The translations under genes and the position numbers were made by a program. A DNA stretch of 64,000 nucleotides from Bathymodiolus brooksi (lineage: Eukaryota; Mollusca; Bivalvia; Mytilida; Modiolidae): NCBI GenBank assembly GCA_963680875.1, contig OY804575.1, forward strand, positions 31,400,494 through 31,464,493, in the 5' to 3' direction. Positions 41,793-53,184 of this stretch are shown one piece after another (positions within the stretch are counted from its first letter, which is position 1; the number at the start of each line of letters is the position of its first letter). The notes under the pieces were generated by a model. It saw nothing but the letters and a program-made list of their open reading frames with translations, was not told the origin of the DNA and searched no databases.

Positions 41793-41915
41793 GTGCAAGA
41801 TAGTAAAATCTGTGACACCCTCGGGTAAGTTTTAAATCGTATTGGACTCGGACAAGCCTCGTCCGATGCGATTTAAATCTTACCCTCGGGTGTCACAGAT
41901 TTTACTATCTTGCAC
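41793..41915. repeat. 123-bp near-perfect inverted repeat (foldback)
   Basis: The left arm begins GTGCAAGATAGTAAAATCTG and the right arm ends with its exact complement. The arms are ~60 bp with few mismatches and meet at a GC-rich centre (CTCGGACAAGCCTCGTCCGA). It is non-coding and probably a miniature foldback element. No clear target-site duplication was found. Confidence 0.8.
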
Positions 41916-43100
41916 CTCTCTCGGCATTAGACCCTATATATCTTTTTAACATTTCTATTTTTAGAAAAGTAACATTTCCTAACATTTTTTCGACAAAATA
42001 AATATTTATATTTTGTGGTATGTTTTTGTCTCTGGTTTTGTTTTTGTGATATAATTTTCTTAAATTCATTAATTAGTATGTTTTACAATACACAAATGTA
42101 ATTGCTTTTGTTCACACAAGACATTTTACAATCGAGAATACAATACTTTCTATTTTGAAGCGATAAAGACAATTCTACACAATATTACACTCAGCCTTGC
42201 GTACACTCTTTACAGGAAGAGTATTACCTTGTTCGTTTTGTTATCTTTGGATGGACTCCATCAATGCTTGACGATCATAAACATGACTATGTAGGTCAAC
42301 ATCTTTATACGTGTATCTGTGCATAACTTATGAAAACTAAATAAAATGTCATCAATCTACAAAGACTAGAAGGAAAGTGCTTCCTTCAACCATCAAAATC
42401 TAACGTAAAATATCATCTTAAACCTCAACATAATCAATTAAGAGATTGTTCCACAGTAATAACAGGGTGTTGTTAAAAGTGACAAGTGGGCTTGTTGTTT
42501 ATAGAGTAAATAAAGACTGGTGGCCTGCTAAAGTAAGTTAAAATTATCCGTTTCAAAAAGTTCACAAAAATATGTTCAGCTTTATTATTTGTAATGATCA
42601 AAACGTATTGGGTGTTTGTTGAGCCTTTTCTTCTCTGTTTGTTTGTTTGTTTGTCAGGTTGTTTGTTTTCAAATTGAGATCTACTACCATATAAAATATC
42701 TAAATTTAGAATGAGCTTATTGCTATTAAATGAAATATGTTACTGCATCATTTTGTTTGTAAGTTATGTAAAATAGAGTATCTTTATTCATATCATCAAG
42801 TATTGTTTAAATGTTGATAACGATGTGCTAACCGACAAAAGAATTAGTCAGTTTACAGTAAACAAAACTCAGGTAAATCTCCCTTTTATTTATTTTCAGG
42901 ACAAATTCAAATTGATTTTACAATAGGAAGCTTTGTTGTATGTATAATATATGTGTAGATAAACAAACGTGCTAAATTTATAGATATTCAACTTTTATTT
43001 ACTTGATTCGATGTATAAAATGTCGGATATGAAACAATGTTTTATTATCATGATAATAGTAGTTTGTGTGTGGTGAATCATGTTTCAATGTAGAATTGTT
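41916..43100. other. AT-rich intergenic DNA, no gene seen
   Basis: It contains a short GTTT microsatellite near 42638-42653. No coding frame or recognisable repeat is supported. Confidence 0.5.
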
Positions 43101-44031
43101 TTCAACTTTATATTGCTACCAAACAAGTGTGGACACAGAAAAGTGCTGTCCAAAAGGCAAGTGTGGATGTCAATATTTCATTTTATTAACTTTGAAAAAA
43201 AAATACATGGACACAGGAGTCCTGGATTTTTTTAATAAAAAACTAATCCTGGATTAATCTTTTTGCTTAAAGTCCGGTCCTGTGTTTTTATTTCAAATTG
43301 TCATCATAGCCCCCCTCCCCCTCCCAAGGGATATAAAATTTATAAACTATTGACCTGAGTAATCTTGCTAAACCATGAGGAGTCAGTGTATTTTAAATCG
43401 GTTTTCCAATCAGGACGCTCATTATTCTTGTCCAAGATAAAAAAAAAAATACATCGCTAAAATTACCTGTGGGTGTTTCCCCACTTCTACTCGTAAATTT
43501 AAATAGAAATCGGAGATATTTCGTCATAAAACTTCACACATGGTTTTGTCTATCATATTTCTTGAAGACAAACATAACATTTTATTGCATTTATCAATAT
43601 TTTATGAGTATCAACAGTTTTTTCAACACCGTATCTGTTTCTCGACACAGATATATTTATAAACTATTGACCTGAGTTACTTTGGTAAGCCATGCGAGTC
43701 AGTGTGTTTTAAATCTGTCATCCAATCAGGACGCTCATTATTCTTGTCCAATATAAAAATACATCGCTAAAATTACCTGTGGATGTTTCCCCACTTCAAC
43801 TCGTAAATTTAAATAGAAATCGGAGATATTTCGCCATAAAACTTCACACATGGTTTTGTCTATCATATTTCCTGAAGACAAACTTAAAATTTTATTGCAT
43901 TTATCAATATTTTATGAGTATCAACAGTTTTGTCAACACCGTATCTGTTTCCCGATTACCAATGAGACAAGTCACGTGACTATACATGCTACTCACAGTG
44001 ATCCGTGACCCACTTTAGCATGTTCTACCAG
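43101..44031 (+). repeat. ~0.9-kb dispersed repeat, copy A
   Basis: Matched in inverse orientation by 53953-54792. Shared landmarks in order are: AAGTGTGGACACAGAAA, a C-run tract (CCCCTCCCCCTCCCAAGGG), a ~310-bp module, and CACAGTGATCCGTGACCCAC. In this copy the ~310-bp module is tandemly duplicated (about 43338-43654 and 43655-43965). In the other copy it occurs once, and ~280 bp of different sequence lies beside it. The small open frames here are not conserved as proteins between copies, so it is treated as a non-coding transposon-like repeat. Confidence 0.8.
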
Positions 44032-44647
44032 TTTTCTCTTAATATGTTGTTGTAAACAGACTGCCTTCAAAATCTTGATCCAATGTTGTCCTAGTTCTAC
44101 CTCTATCAAATATTGACCGTCTTGAACAGCTGATTTTCGTTTGATGTTCGGGTGTACTCAATTTGTGTCAGTAAGTAGATGTTCAATAAAATGCAAAAAT
44201 ATGACAACCTCCCATTAAATTATGGTGGAGCAGGGTAATTCTTGTTTGAATATAATTTGTAAATTATTTTTCTGAGAAGACTTTTTTCTATGTACAAATT
44301 ATGGGCAACTATTGTAATAATTTGATTTTCATTTAAAAGCATAGACACACACAGACACACACACAGGTATTGTTGATTCAGGCTAAGTTGACCGGGCTTG
44401 GCTATCGGTCTTAGTTCAATTGGAACCTGCATTTTTAATTTAGGGTGGCCATGTAAAATAGTTTACATCTGAATTCACTGATCCATTTAATTAAGAGTCA
44501 ATTGACAATTAGTATACCTTTTATATTTATACTATCGTAGTTATTGATTGATTAATTCACAAAAATATAGTGTAATCATTAACAAATCCACCGAATATGC
44601 AGTTGCATTTTCCATTATATGATAAATTGATAATTTATTTATATTTA
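44032..44647. other. Intergenic; CA-rich microsatellite, no gene
   Basis: An imperfect CACA/CAGA microsatellite lies near 44345-44366. The rest is AT-rich, with nothing recognised. Confidence 0.45.
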
Positions 44648-44942
44648 TTTATCCTCATGAACAGAATTGCATAAGTACAGAGAAAATATAACTATATATA
44701 ATACATATGGTGTGGTTTTCGTACAATTTCATTGGCTAAATCAGTCACGTGATATACAAAATATTTAATGTATTTTTTTCACTGTGAAGAAACCAGCAGC
44801 CCTTTTCACAAAAAATCGTAAGTATAGTCCTAACTTTTTCACTTAAGATTATCGTACGACAATTCCTAAGTCCTTTTCACAAAGATTATCTTACGACTAA
44901 AATTACACTTACGATAACAATTCTTCCTTAGGTGTATTCAAT

Positions 44943-45070
44943 ACAACATTATGTGATAAAGTTTGTCAGTGACTTGCGACAGGTCAATGGTTTTCTCCGG
45001 ATACCCCAGTTTTCTCCGCCAATAAAACTGATCGATATATTGTCGAAAGGGGCGTTAGACACCATAAACT
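44943..45070 (+). mobile_element. SINE 3'-module fragment, copy 1
   Basis: The run from ACATTATGTGATAAAGTTTG through AATAAAACTGATCG to GGGGCGTTAGACACCA matches, in opposite orientation, the 3' half of the full SINE at 59091-59363. The tRNA-like head is missing. Confidence 0.75.
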
Positions 45071-46881
45071 ATCTTCCTTAGCAACCTAGTTTCATTTTCA
45101 TTGCACAATGTCTTTGTATTGCTTTCAATATTATCTGAACTACAATTTCTCAGAAAATCTTTTAGAAAGGACCAAAGAGGTCCCTTTATCACAGACAGTC
45201 TCAGTTATTAAATCGGACGAACGAATAACATTAAAAAAAATATAGAAATGCGAAACTCTACATGTTTCTGACGCTCATACAAAGCATTTTTTTTTTTAAT
45301 AAAGATATTTCATAAAACACTCCCTGCACTAATGCATAAGCAGTTTTTAAGTTATGATGTGTTTGTATGTTTATATTGAATGTTTATCTAATATATAAAT
45401 CGGTCACCAATAACAGCGCAAAATATGAACGGGTATGATTTTCGTAGAGGAAAATTTCTAATGCATGTAAATTAAAATGATCTATAATAATTATCATTAC
45501 TTGGAGTTATTCGTCATCATCCACGCGTGGTTACTTTTGGTAGAAGTATTTTTTTAAGGGAGTGCATCTGGAGTTTAAAAAAAACCCTATTCATATATAT
45601 ATATTATCCATGCTGGACAAATCATTTCATCGGTTGTGTTTCAGCATAATATTTACATTCACATCGTGTTTCTTTTACGTCCGTTTTGACAATGAATTGT
45701 TTTTATGTAACATGCCATCTTTATTAAAATTCAAATCATGGGTACTATAATGATAATCTGCTTGTTGTCTAATCATTAAAAAATTTAATAAAACTTTACA
45801 GGAGTATGTTTAGTATATTTTTTGTATTAAGCATTATTAATGAGTTTGATTTAGTAACAATTTCGTAAATACATATATAACTATTTTGACAAATTTAAAG
45901 TAAATTACACGATATTCTATGATTTAACACTATTTTTCCATGTAGTAAAATTGAAACGTATGAAAGTAAAAATTTTCTGAGATAACCCAAATTAAGATGT
46001 GTTTTTCATAGATTAATCATAAAGACGAAAAAATATCACTGTTATAGAATAAGAATAAGAATTAGAATAAGAATACTTTATTGACCAATTAAGGACCCAC
46101 AAGGGGCATAGCAATTACAATGATTGACAATATGGAATACATACATGAAATGTACATAATAACAACAAGGAAATATTGATAATGTCATATAAGCCACCAG
46201 TGTAATTTGTTTGAATAATATAGTTTTATTTCCAGTAAAATAAACTTTTAACAATATATTAATATAACAGAAGAATGTACGCATGCCTTACCAGTGTCCG
46301 ATGATCATCGAAGTTGCCAGAAATTAACAAATTATAATACAAATATAAAAGCTATATCGAACCGATATTATTGCATCCAGAAATTTCCAGTCATATAGCG
46401 GCTGTTCAAACAAAACTGTTGTAAGCGGAGTCGATGTCTAGAAGAAAATCCCGTATTCGTGTTGTTATTAAAAAAAATAAGTAAAAAAAAAAAAAGAATT
46501 CACCCCATGTTGTCAAGTATAGTCTTTTCGATTGTCGACCGTTCCATATTTTGAAATCTAAATTTAAAAGAATTATCCTGATTTGGTTTTTTTGTCATAT
46601 GGTAATACGTGTTGATATGTTGCATTGAAAAGGTAGATGTACGGAATATATCGTTATAGACTCTGTTATTAGTCATGCCAAAAAGGAGTAAACAACAATG
46701 TCATTTATAGCGTCTGTTTGTATTAAACCATATTTATTTCAATAAACATTTATCAATATGTGTAATAAGGTTTGTCATACGGTCACAGAAAATGCGCTAA
46801 CGGTAAATTGCTCTCTTATTTTTAAACCGAAGCGCCAATGCATCGTCCATCTTTTTTTTTCTATTTTTTCACTTACGATAT

Positions 46882-47175
46882 GGCCAAAAAAAAATATGTG
46901 TGTTTACGGTCTTCCGAACGACCCTAATTTTTGCTAGCGACCCGATCAATTTTTACACAGAATTCGGATAACCATTTTTGTTGTTTAATCAGCAGCAATG
47001 TTTTATTTATTCAACCGCTAGATTTTTGTCGAAATTTAGAGCAAAGAAGGTAGAAAAACTGCGTAGCTCTCATAAAACAGCTTCAAAACAAATAACGGCT
47101 TACCGGAAATTTCGAAAATGTAATACCGGAATCGGATTCAGGAACCGGGAACGACTATTTCCGGTTTTGCCGATA

Positions 47176-47212
<37 letters not shown>

Positions 47213-47273
47213 GCCGGCCGACCCCTAGATTTTTTTGACATGTGTCAGTAAACACACATTTTTGTTTTTGGCC
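46882..47273. mobile_element. Nested ~390-bp MITE-like element, copy 1
   Basis: The ends are inverted: GGCCAAAAAAAAATATGTGT at the left pairs with ACACACATTTTTGTTTTTGG at the right. Flanking TA dinucleotides are compatible with a TA target site, but the ends are offset by a base. The interior has a CCGG-rich patch and a 29-base A run and is non-coding. Confidence 0.5.
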
Positions 47274-47443
47274 TAAATTATAAGACAAATATTTTACACT
47301 TACGACTGGGTATTTTACACGTAAATTTAGAACAGTTTTCACACTTTAAAGATTATCGTCAGTATTTTTGTGAAACTCTTTTTAATCTTAGTTTTACACT
47401 TAGGACAATTTTCTATCGTAAGAATTTTTGTGAAAAGGGCTGC

Positions 47444-47934
47444 ATACCTCTTGTTTCTATTTTTACGTATATTGACGCTATGTTTCTATTGTTACGTATA
47501 TTGACGCTATGTTACTAAATCTAGAAGCGTCAGTTCCTCAGCAGACCAAAAGAATTTTTTTTTAGTTTTCAGTATTCAAAAATTTCATAAAATTTCAAAT
47601 TTTTCAAAAATTTAAAAATACTAAATTAAAAAAAATAAAAATAAGTTTTGAACTTTTAACATTTATATTTTTCAATTTTATAATTTGAAAAAATTTTCCT
47701 CAGATTTAAAAATTTTCAAAATATTTCAAAAATTTCAATTTTTATAAAATTTCATAAAATATCAAAATTTTCAAATTTCTGAAGTTAATTTTTTTTTTAA
47801 AGTTCAAAATTAGAAAATTTCAAAAATGCCAAAAAATTGAAAATTTCAAAAAAATCAAAAATTTTGAAAATTCCAAAAAAATTCAATTTTCATATGATTT
47901 CAAAATTTTCATAAGATTTCAAATTAAAAAAAAA
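47444..47934. repeat. 28-bp direct repeat and low-complexity A/T tract, copy 1
   Basis: TTACGTATATTGACGCTATG occurs twice in tandem just outside the TIR element (about 47463-47515). It is followed by ~370 bp of A/T-only-like simple sequence built of short CAAAATTTTCAAATT motifs. No gene. Confidence 0.6.
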
Positions 47935-48229
47935 TTTATCCTCATGAACAGAATTGCATAAGTACAGAGAAAATATAACTATATATAATACATATGGTGT
48001 GGTTTTCGTACAATTTCATTGGCTAAATCAGTCACGTGATATACAAAATATTTAATGTATTTTTTTCACTGTGAAGAAACCAGCAGCCCTTTTCACAAAA
48101 AATCGTAAGTATAGTCCTAACTTTTTCACTTAAGATTATCGTACGACAATTCCTAAGTCCTTTTCACAAAGATTATCTTACGACTAAAATTACACTTACG
48201 ATAACAATTCTTCCTTAGGTGTATTCAAT

Positions 48230-48357
48230 ACAACATTATGTGATAAAGTTTGTCAGTGACTTGCGACAGGTCAATGGTTTTCTCCGGATACCCCAGTTTT
48301 CTCCGCCAATAAAACTGATCGATATATTGTCGAAAGGGGCGTTAGACACCATAAACT
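48230..48357 (+). mobile_element. SINE 3'-module fragment, copy 2
   Basis: Duplicate of 44943-45070 within the second 3287-bp unit. Confidence 0.75.
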
Positions 48358-50168
48358 ATCTTCCTTAGCAACCTAGTTTCATTTTCATTGCACAATGTCT
48401 TTGTATTGCTTTCAATATTATCTGAACTACAATTTCTCAGAAAATCTTTTAGAAAGGACCAAAGAGGTCCCTTTATCACAGACAGTCTCAGTTATTAAAT
48501 CGGACGAACGAATAACATTAAAAAAAATATAGAAATGCGAAACTCTACATGTTTCTGACGCTCATACAAAGCATTTTTTTTTTTAATAAAGATATTTCAT
48601 AAAACACTCCCTGCACTAATGCATAAGCAGTTTTTAAGTTATGATGTGTTTGTATGTTTATATTGAATGTTTATCTAATATATAAATCGGTCACCAATAA
48701 CAGCGCAAAATATGAACGGGTATGATTTTCGTAGAGGAAAATTTCTAATGCATGTAAATTAAAATGATCTATAATAATTATCATTACTTGGAGTTATTCG
48801 TCATCATCCACGCGTGGTTACTTTTGGTAGAAGTATTTTTTTAAGGGAGTGCATCTGGAGTTTAAAAAAAACCCTATTCATATATATATATTATCCATGC
48901 TGGACAAATCATTTCATCGGTTGTGTTTCAGCATAATATTTACATTCACATCGTGTTTCTTTTACGTCCGTTTTGACAATGAATTGTTTTTATGTAACAT
49001 GCCATCTTTATTAAAATTCAAATCATGGGTACTATAATGATAATCTGCTTGTTGTCTAATCATTAAAAAATTTAATAAAACTTTACAGGAGTATGTTTAG
49101 TATATTTTTTGTATTAAGCATTATTAATGAGTTTGATTTAGTAACAATTTCGTAAATACATATATAACTATTTTGACAAATTTAAAGTAAATTACACGAT
49201 ATTCTATGATTTAACACTATTTTTCCATGTAGTAAAATTGAAACGTATGAAAGTAAAAATTTTCTGAGATAACCCAAATTAAGATGTGTTTTTCATAGAT
49301 TAATCATAAAGACGAAAAAATATCACTGTTATAGAATAAGAATAAGAATTAGAATAAGAATACTTTATTGACCAATTAAGGACCCACAAGGGGCATAGCA
49401 ATTACAATGATTGACAATATGGAATACATACATGAAATGTACATAATAACAACAAGGAAATATTGATAATGTCATATAAGCCACCAGTGTAATTTGTTTG
49501 AATAATATAGTTTTATTTCCAGTAAAATAAACTTTTAACAATATATTAATATAACAGAAGAATGTACGCATGCCTTACCAGTGTCCGATGATCATCGAAG
49601 TTGCCAGAAATTAACAAATTATAATACAAATATAAAAGCTATATCGAACCGATATTATTGCATCCAGAAATTTCCAGTCATATAGCGGCTGTTCAAACAA
49701 AACTGTTGTAAGCGGAGTCGATGTCTAGAAGAAAATCCCGTATTCGTGTTGTTATTAAAAAAAATAAGTAAAAAAAAAAAAAGAATTCACCCCATGTTGT
49801 CAAGTATAGTCTTTTCGATTGTCGACCGTTCCATATTTTGAAATCTAAATTTAAAAGAATTATCCTGATTTGGTTTTTTTGTCATATGGTAATACGTGTT
49901 GATATGTTGCATTGAAAAGGTAGATGTACGGAATATATCGTTATAGACTCTGTTATTAGTCATGCCAAAAAGGAGTAAACAACAATGTCATTTATAGCGT
50001 CTGTTTGTATTAAACCATATTTATTTCAATAAACATTTATCAATATGTGTAATAAGGTTTGTCATACGGTCACAGAAAATGCGCTAACGGTAAATTGCTC
50101 TCTTATTTTTAAACCGAAGCGCCAATGCATCGTCCATCTTTTTTTTTCTATTTTTTCACTTACGATAT

Positions 50169-50462
50169 GGCCAAAAAAAAATATGTGTGTTTACGGTCTT
50201 CCGAACGACCCTAATTTTTGCTAGCGACCCGATCAATTTTTACACAGAATTCGGATAACCATTTTTGTTGTTTAATCAGCAGCAATGTTTTATTTATTCA
50301 ACCGCTAGATTTTTGTCGAAATTTAGAGCAAAGAAGGTAGAAAAACTGCGTAGCTCTCATAAAACAGCTTCAAAACAAATAACGGCTTACCGGAAATTTC
50401 GAAAATGTAATACCGGAATCGGATTCAGGAACCGGGAACGACTATTTCCGGTTTTGCCGATA

Positions 50463-50499
<37 letters not shown>

Positions 50500-50560
50500 G
50501 CCGGCCGACCCCTAGATTTTTTTGACATGTGTCAGTAAACACACATTTTTGTTTTTGGCC
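50169..50560. mobile_element. Nested ~390-bp MITE-like element, copy 2
   Basis: Duplicate of 46882-47273 within the second 3287-bp unit. Confidence 0.5.
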
Positions 50561-51303
50561 TAAATTATAAGACAAATATTTTACACTTACGACTGGGTAT
50601 TTTACACGTAAATTTAGAACAGTTTTCACACTTTAAAGATTATCGTCAGTATTTTTGTGAAACTCTTTTTAATCTTAGTTTTACACTTAGGACAATTTTC
50701 TATCGTAAGAATTTTTGTGAAAAGGGCTGCATACCTCTTGTTTCTATTTTTACGTATATTGACGCTATGTTTCTATTGTTACGTATATTGACGCTATGTT
50801 ACTAAATCTAGAAGCGTCAGTTCCTCAGCAGACCAAAAGAATTTTTTTTTAGTTTTCAGTATTCAAAAATTTCATAAAATTTCAAATTTTTCAAAAATTT
50901 AAAAATACTAAATTAAAAAAAATAAAAATAAGTTTTGAACTTTTAACATTTATATTTTTCAATTTTATAATTTGAAAAAATTTTCCTCAGATTTAAAAAT
51001 TTTCAAAATATTTCAAAAATTTCAATTTTTATAAAATTTCATAAAATATCAAAATTTTCAAATTTCTGAAGTTAATTTTTTTTTTAAAGTTCAAAATTAG
51101 AAAATTTCAAAAATGCCAAAAAATTGAAAATTTCAAAAAAATCAAAAATTTTGAAAATTCCAAAAAAATTCAATTTTCATATGATTTCAAAATTTTCATA
51201 AGATTTCAAATTAAAAAAAAATCAAAAATTTCAGTTTCATGAAATTTCAACATTCTAATATTTAAATAATAATATTAAAAAACATATGTATTATAAATAA
51301 AAG

Positions 51304-51427
51304 GACTTTTAACTCTGTCAATATGCTATATATGGACCTGTTAGAATTATATAGACCTCGGACTTCGTTCTCGGTCAATATAATCCTAACAGGTTCATGT
51401 ATAACATATTGACCTGGTAAAAAGTCT
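51304..51427. repeat. 124-bp imperfect inverted repeat (foldback)
   Basis: The arms share GTCAATATG, ACCTGTTAG and ATTATATAGACC, each met by its inverse complement on the right. The centre is CTCGGACTTCGTTCTCGG. It is non-coding, and mismatches are scattered along both arms. Confidence 0.75.
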
Positions 51428-51804
51428 ATAATTGATAAGTTTTAACACATCATAAAAAGATAATTAAAAGTAGTAAAATTTCCTTTTTTGGTATCTTAGC
51501 CAACATGATAGATACATGTATATGTTTATTCTCCTAATTACAGCTGTAGTAAATGCACCCTCTTCGATTTGAAAAAATGGTATCCTAATTTGCAAAAAAA
51601 AATTGAGGCAAATATTTGTCGTAAGATTTTATTTTTAAAGAAATGACTTTATTGTGTATCCAACACAATACAGTAAAATAATTATCGAAGTAAAATATAC
51701 AGTGCCTGTCCTACATCAAAGTTGAACGGATGGGTAACATGTGTTGGTAAAAAGTCGAATTAAGGACTTTCTCAAAATTGCTTACGTGAAAGGCGGACAC
51801 TGGG
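51428..51804. other. Intergenic, no gene seen
   Basis: AT-rich sequence without a recognisable element. Confidence 0.4.
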
Positions 51805-51809
51805 TATGA

Positions 51810-52075
51810 TTTTCTTCTCCACCTTTCTCATGTCCCTCTCCTGCTTTCTAATGCCATTCTTCCCGTTTCTCCTGTTCCTCTTCCCCCTTCTCCCTCCTCC
51901 TTTTTCACCCTCTTTTCATGGTCTCCCTTCTGTCCCTTTTCTCCTTTTATACACTCGTTTATGCATTCTTCCGGTCCGTATACTATCTCCCTACCCATAT
52001 CACTTTCTCCTGTCCCTCGTTCCTGTCCTTCACCCTCCTTTGCTTTCTTCCACTCTATTACCACTCTGTCCGCCC
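51810..52075 (+). repeat. Pyrimidine-rich tract (~265 bp)
   Basis: This is a long C/T-dominated segment on the plus strand (for example CTCCTGTTCCTCTTCCCCCT). Frames stay open on both strands because of composition. It may form triplex DNA, but it is not pure polypyrimidine. Confidence 0.75.
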
Positions 52076-52217
52076 CTCATATGTATCATTTTTATTCGAT
52101 AGTTTTATTAATTTTTTTTTGCATCTTTTGATATTTCATGTTATAAATATTATCTAATCTTTTATTAAAATAAAATATAAATATCACAGACAATATAACA
52201 ATAATCAATAAAGTTAA

Positions 52218-52445
52218 TTAGTCGTCGTTTTCCTGGTCATCACTGCTGCTGCTATCATCGGCTAGCTCGATAACAAAATTGTCAATTTCCTGGTCAATTA
52301 CAATGTCTTTTCGTGTATACTCTTCCTCTACATTGATGACATGTTTACAATAGTTCTCCCAGTTCTGTACACTAATTTTTGTAAATGCAGCCTTGGTAAT
52401 TTCTAGAACGTCATTCAGTTTATTAGTGACATTTCTGCTAGACAC
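52218..52445 (-). pseudogene. C-terminal remnant of a DDE-type transposase-like protein
   Basis: The minus-strand frame has a helical segment with WENYCKHVINVEEEY, then a linker, FVIEL and an acidic Ser/Asp tail ending at the stop. From memory this resembles the C-termini of Tc1/IS630-type (DDE_3) transposon proteins of molluscs and cnidarians, where a W..C..H....E..Y helix precedes a short VI-x-L strand and an Asp/Ser-rich tail. The frame continues upstream only through a GTGCGT microsatellite (52449-52484), which is not protein sequence. No DDE catalytic core is present nearby, so this is a 3' fragment. Confidence 0.4.
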
Positions 52446-52448
52446 TAT

Positions 52449-52551
52449 GGGTGCGTGCATGCGTGCGTGCGTGTGTGTGTGTGACACAAACTTTATCACA
52501 TAATGTTCTATCCCCTGAGTGTGCGTGCGGGCGGGCGGGTGGGCGAACGTG
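52449..52551. repeat. GTGC/GTGT and GGGC microsatellites flanking a SINE scrap
   Basis: Two G/T/C-rich simple repeats (52449-52484 and 52518-52550) surround ACAAACTTTATCACATAATG. That 20-mer also occurs in the SINE at 59091-59363, so it is a short relic of that SINE family on the minus strand. Confidence 0.6.
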
Positions 52552-53075
52552 AATACCCATATTTACCACAAAGTTCTCTTACAAATTATTATTTTTGGGA
52601 CCCATTTCATGATGGTTTCTAACCGAACAGATATACCCAAGAAGGACTCATTATTAGCTTCATTGTGTGCTTGTGAATTATTATTAAAAGAGAGCTGAAA
52701 TAGTGATGGTCAACAATTCCATCAATATCAACAAATCTAGCAGCATCTTCTCAACTCAACCCATTGAACATAAGAAAGACCACGATATGACGCTGGAATC
52801 CAGTTTAATTTTTAAAATATAAAACTGATTATCAGTTTAAGAGATAACAATAATGTCAAATGTGTTTTAAAATCTAGGATCGGTTTTACTTCGCAACATG
52901 TTTGTGTATGTCCGAAGACAGGGTCTGGATTGTTCCATCCGCAAATGCCGTTGTCTTATTTATGTTCATTGAATTGAGGCGAGAGGTAATTGTTTGGTTT
53001 CTTGATATTGGTGAAATTGTTGTTCAACATTTTTTTATCTTTCCATTCATAATTATGTTCGTTTTTTATTTTCAG
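52552..53075 (+). other. Region upstream of the methyltransferase start; possible 5' leader
   Basis: No coding frame of note. A polypyrimidine stretch and AG at 53074-53075 precede the start codon by one base, so an upstream non-coding leader exon is likely. A donor-like GAG/GTAATT at 52985/52986 could define a ~90-bp leader intron, but this is speculative. Confidence 0.3.
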
Positions 53076-53076
53076 A

Positions 53077-53184
53077 ATGAATAAAAAAGATCTCTTTGAG
53101 AAAGTAAAACCTTTAGTTGAACACAATTTAACCGCAGAACAAAAGGCTAAATTATATGATGATTGGGGCGCTACATACGAAGAG
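53077..53184 (+). CDS. METTL27: METTL27-like exon 1 (residues 1-36)
   Basis: Begins with ATG one base after an AG acceptor (53074-53075) and ends GAA GAG before GTTTGA, phase 0. Reading through the donor would give Val and then a stop, so splicing is needed. Confidence 0.8.

Larger units (their letters stand above)
44796..47443. mobile_element. 2.65-kb non-autonomous element with terminal inverted repeats, copy 1
   Basis: The left end reads GCAGCCCTTTTCACAAAAA and the right end is its inverse (TTTTTGTGAAAAGGGCTGC). Similarity continues inward for ~100 bp as diverged, sub-repeated motifs (TCGTAAG/CTTACGA, TTTTCACA). No transposase frame is present inside, so it would need to be moved in trans. 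No target-site duplication could be fixed at the termini. It carries a SINE 3' fragment near its left end and a small nested TIR element near its right end. Confidence 0.7.
48083..50730. mobile_element. 2.65-kb TIR element, copy 2 of the tandem duplication
   Basis: Exact counterpart of 44796-47443, shifted by 3287 bp, with the same nested insertions. It arose by segmental duplication, not by independent transposition, because the flanks are duplicated too. Confidence 0.7.
44648..51221. repeat. Perfect-looking 3287-bp tandem duplication
   Basis: Copy 1 is 44648-47934 and copy 2 is 47935-51221, at a constant offset of 3287 bp. I found no difference by eye. Even a 29-base A run (about 47179-47207 and 50466-50494) has the same length in both copies. 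Each copy carries a TIR element, a SINE fragment, a nested MITE and a low-complexity AAATTTTCAAA tract. Identity that includes a homopolymer points to very recent duplication or an assembly duplication. Confidence 0.93.

Noticed and set aside
43066..43257. Cysteine-rich short frame ([12 protein letters not shown]) as a secreted peptide gene
   Set aside because: It lies in a dispersed repeat. The inverted copy keeps the core but not a complete frame, and there is no signal peptide.
46978..50498. Two identical 77-codon frames ending in poly-lysine
   Set aside because: The lysines are the 29-base A run of the nested MITE, and the pair is identical only because of the 3287-bp duplication.
51806..52157. 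Open frames on both strands at the pyrimidine tract
   Set aside because: Explained by composition: a C/T-rich strand lacks stops on both strands.
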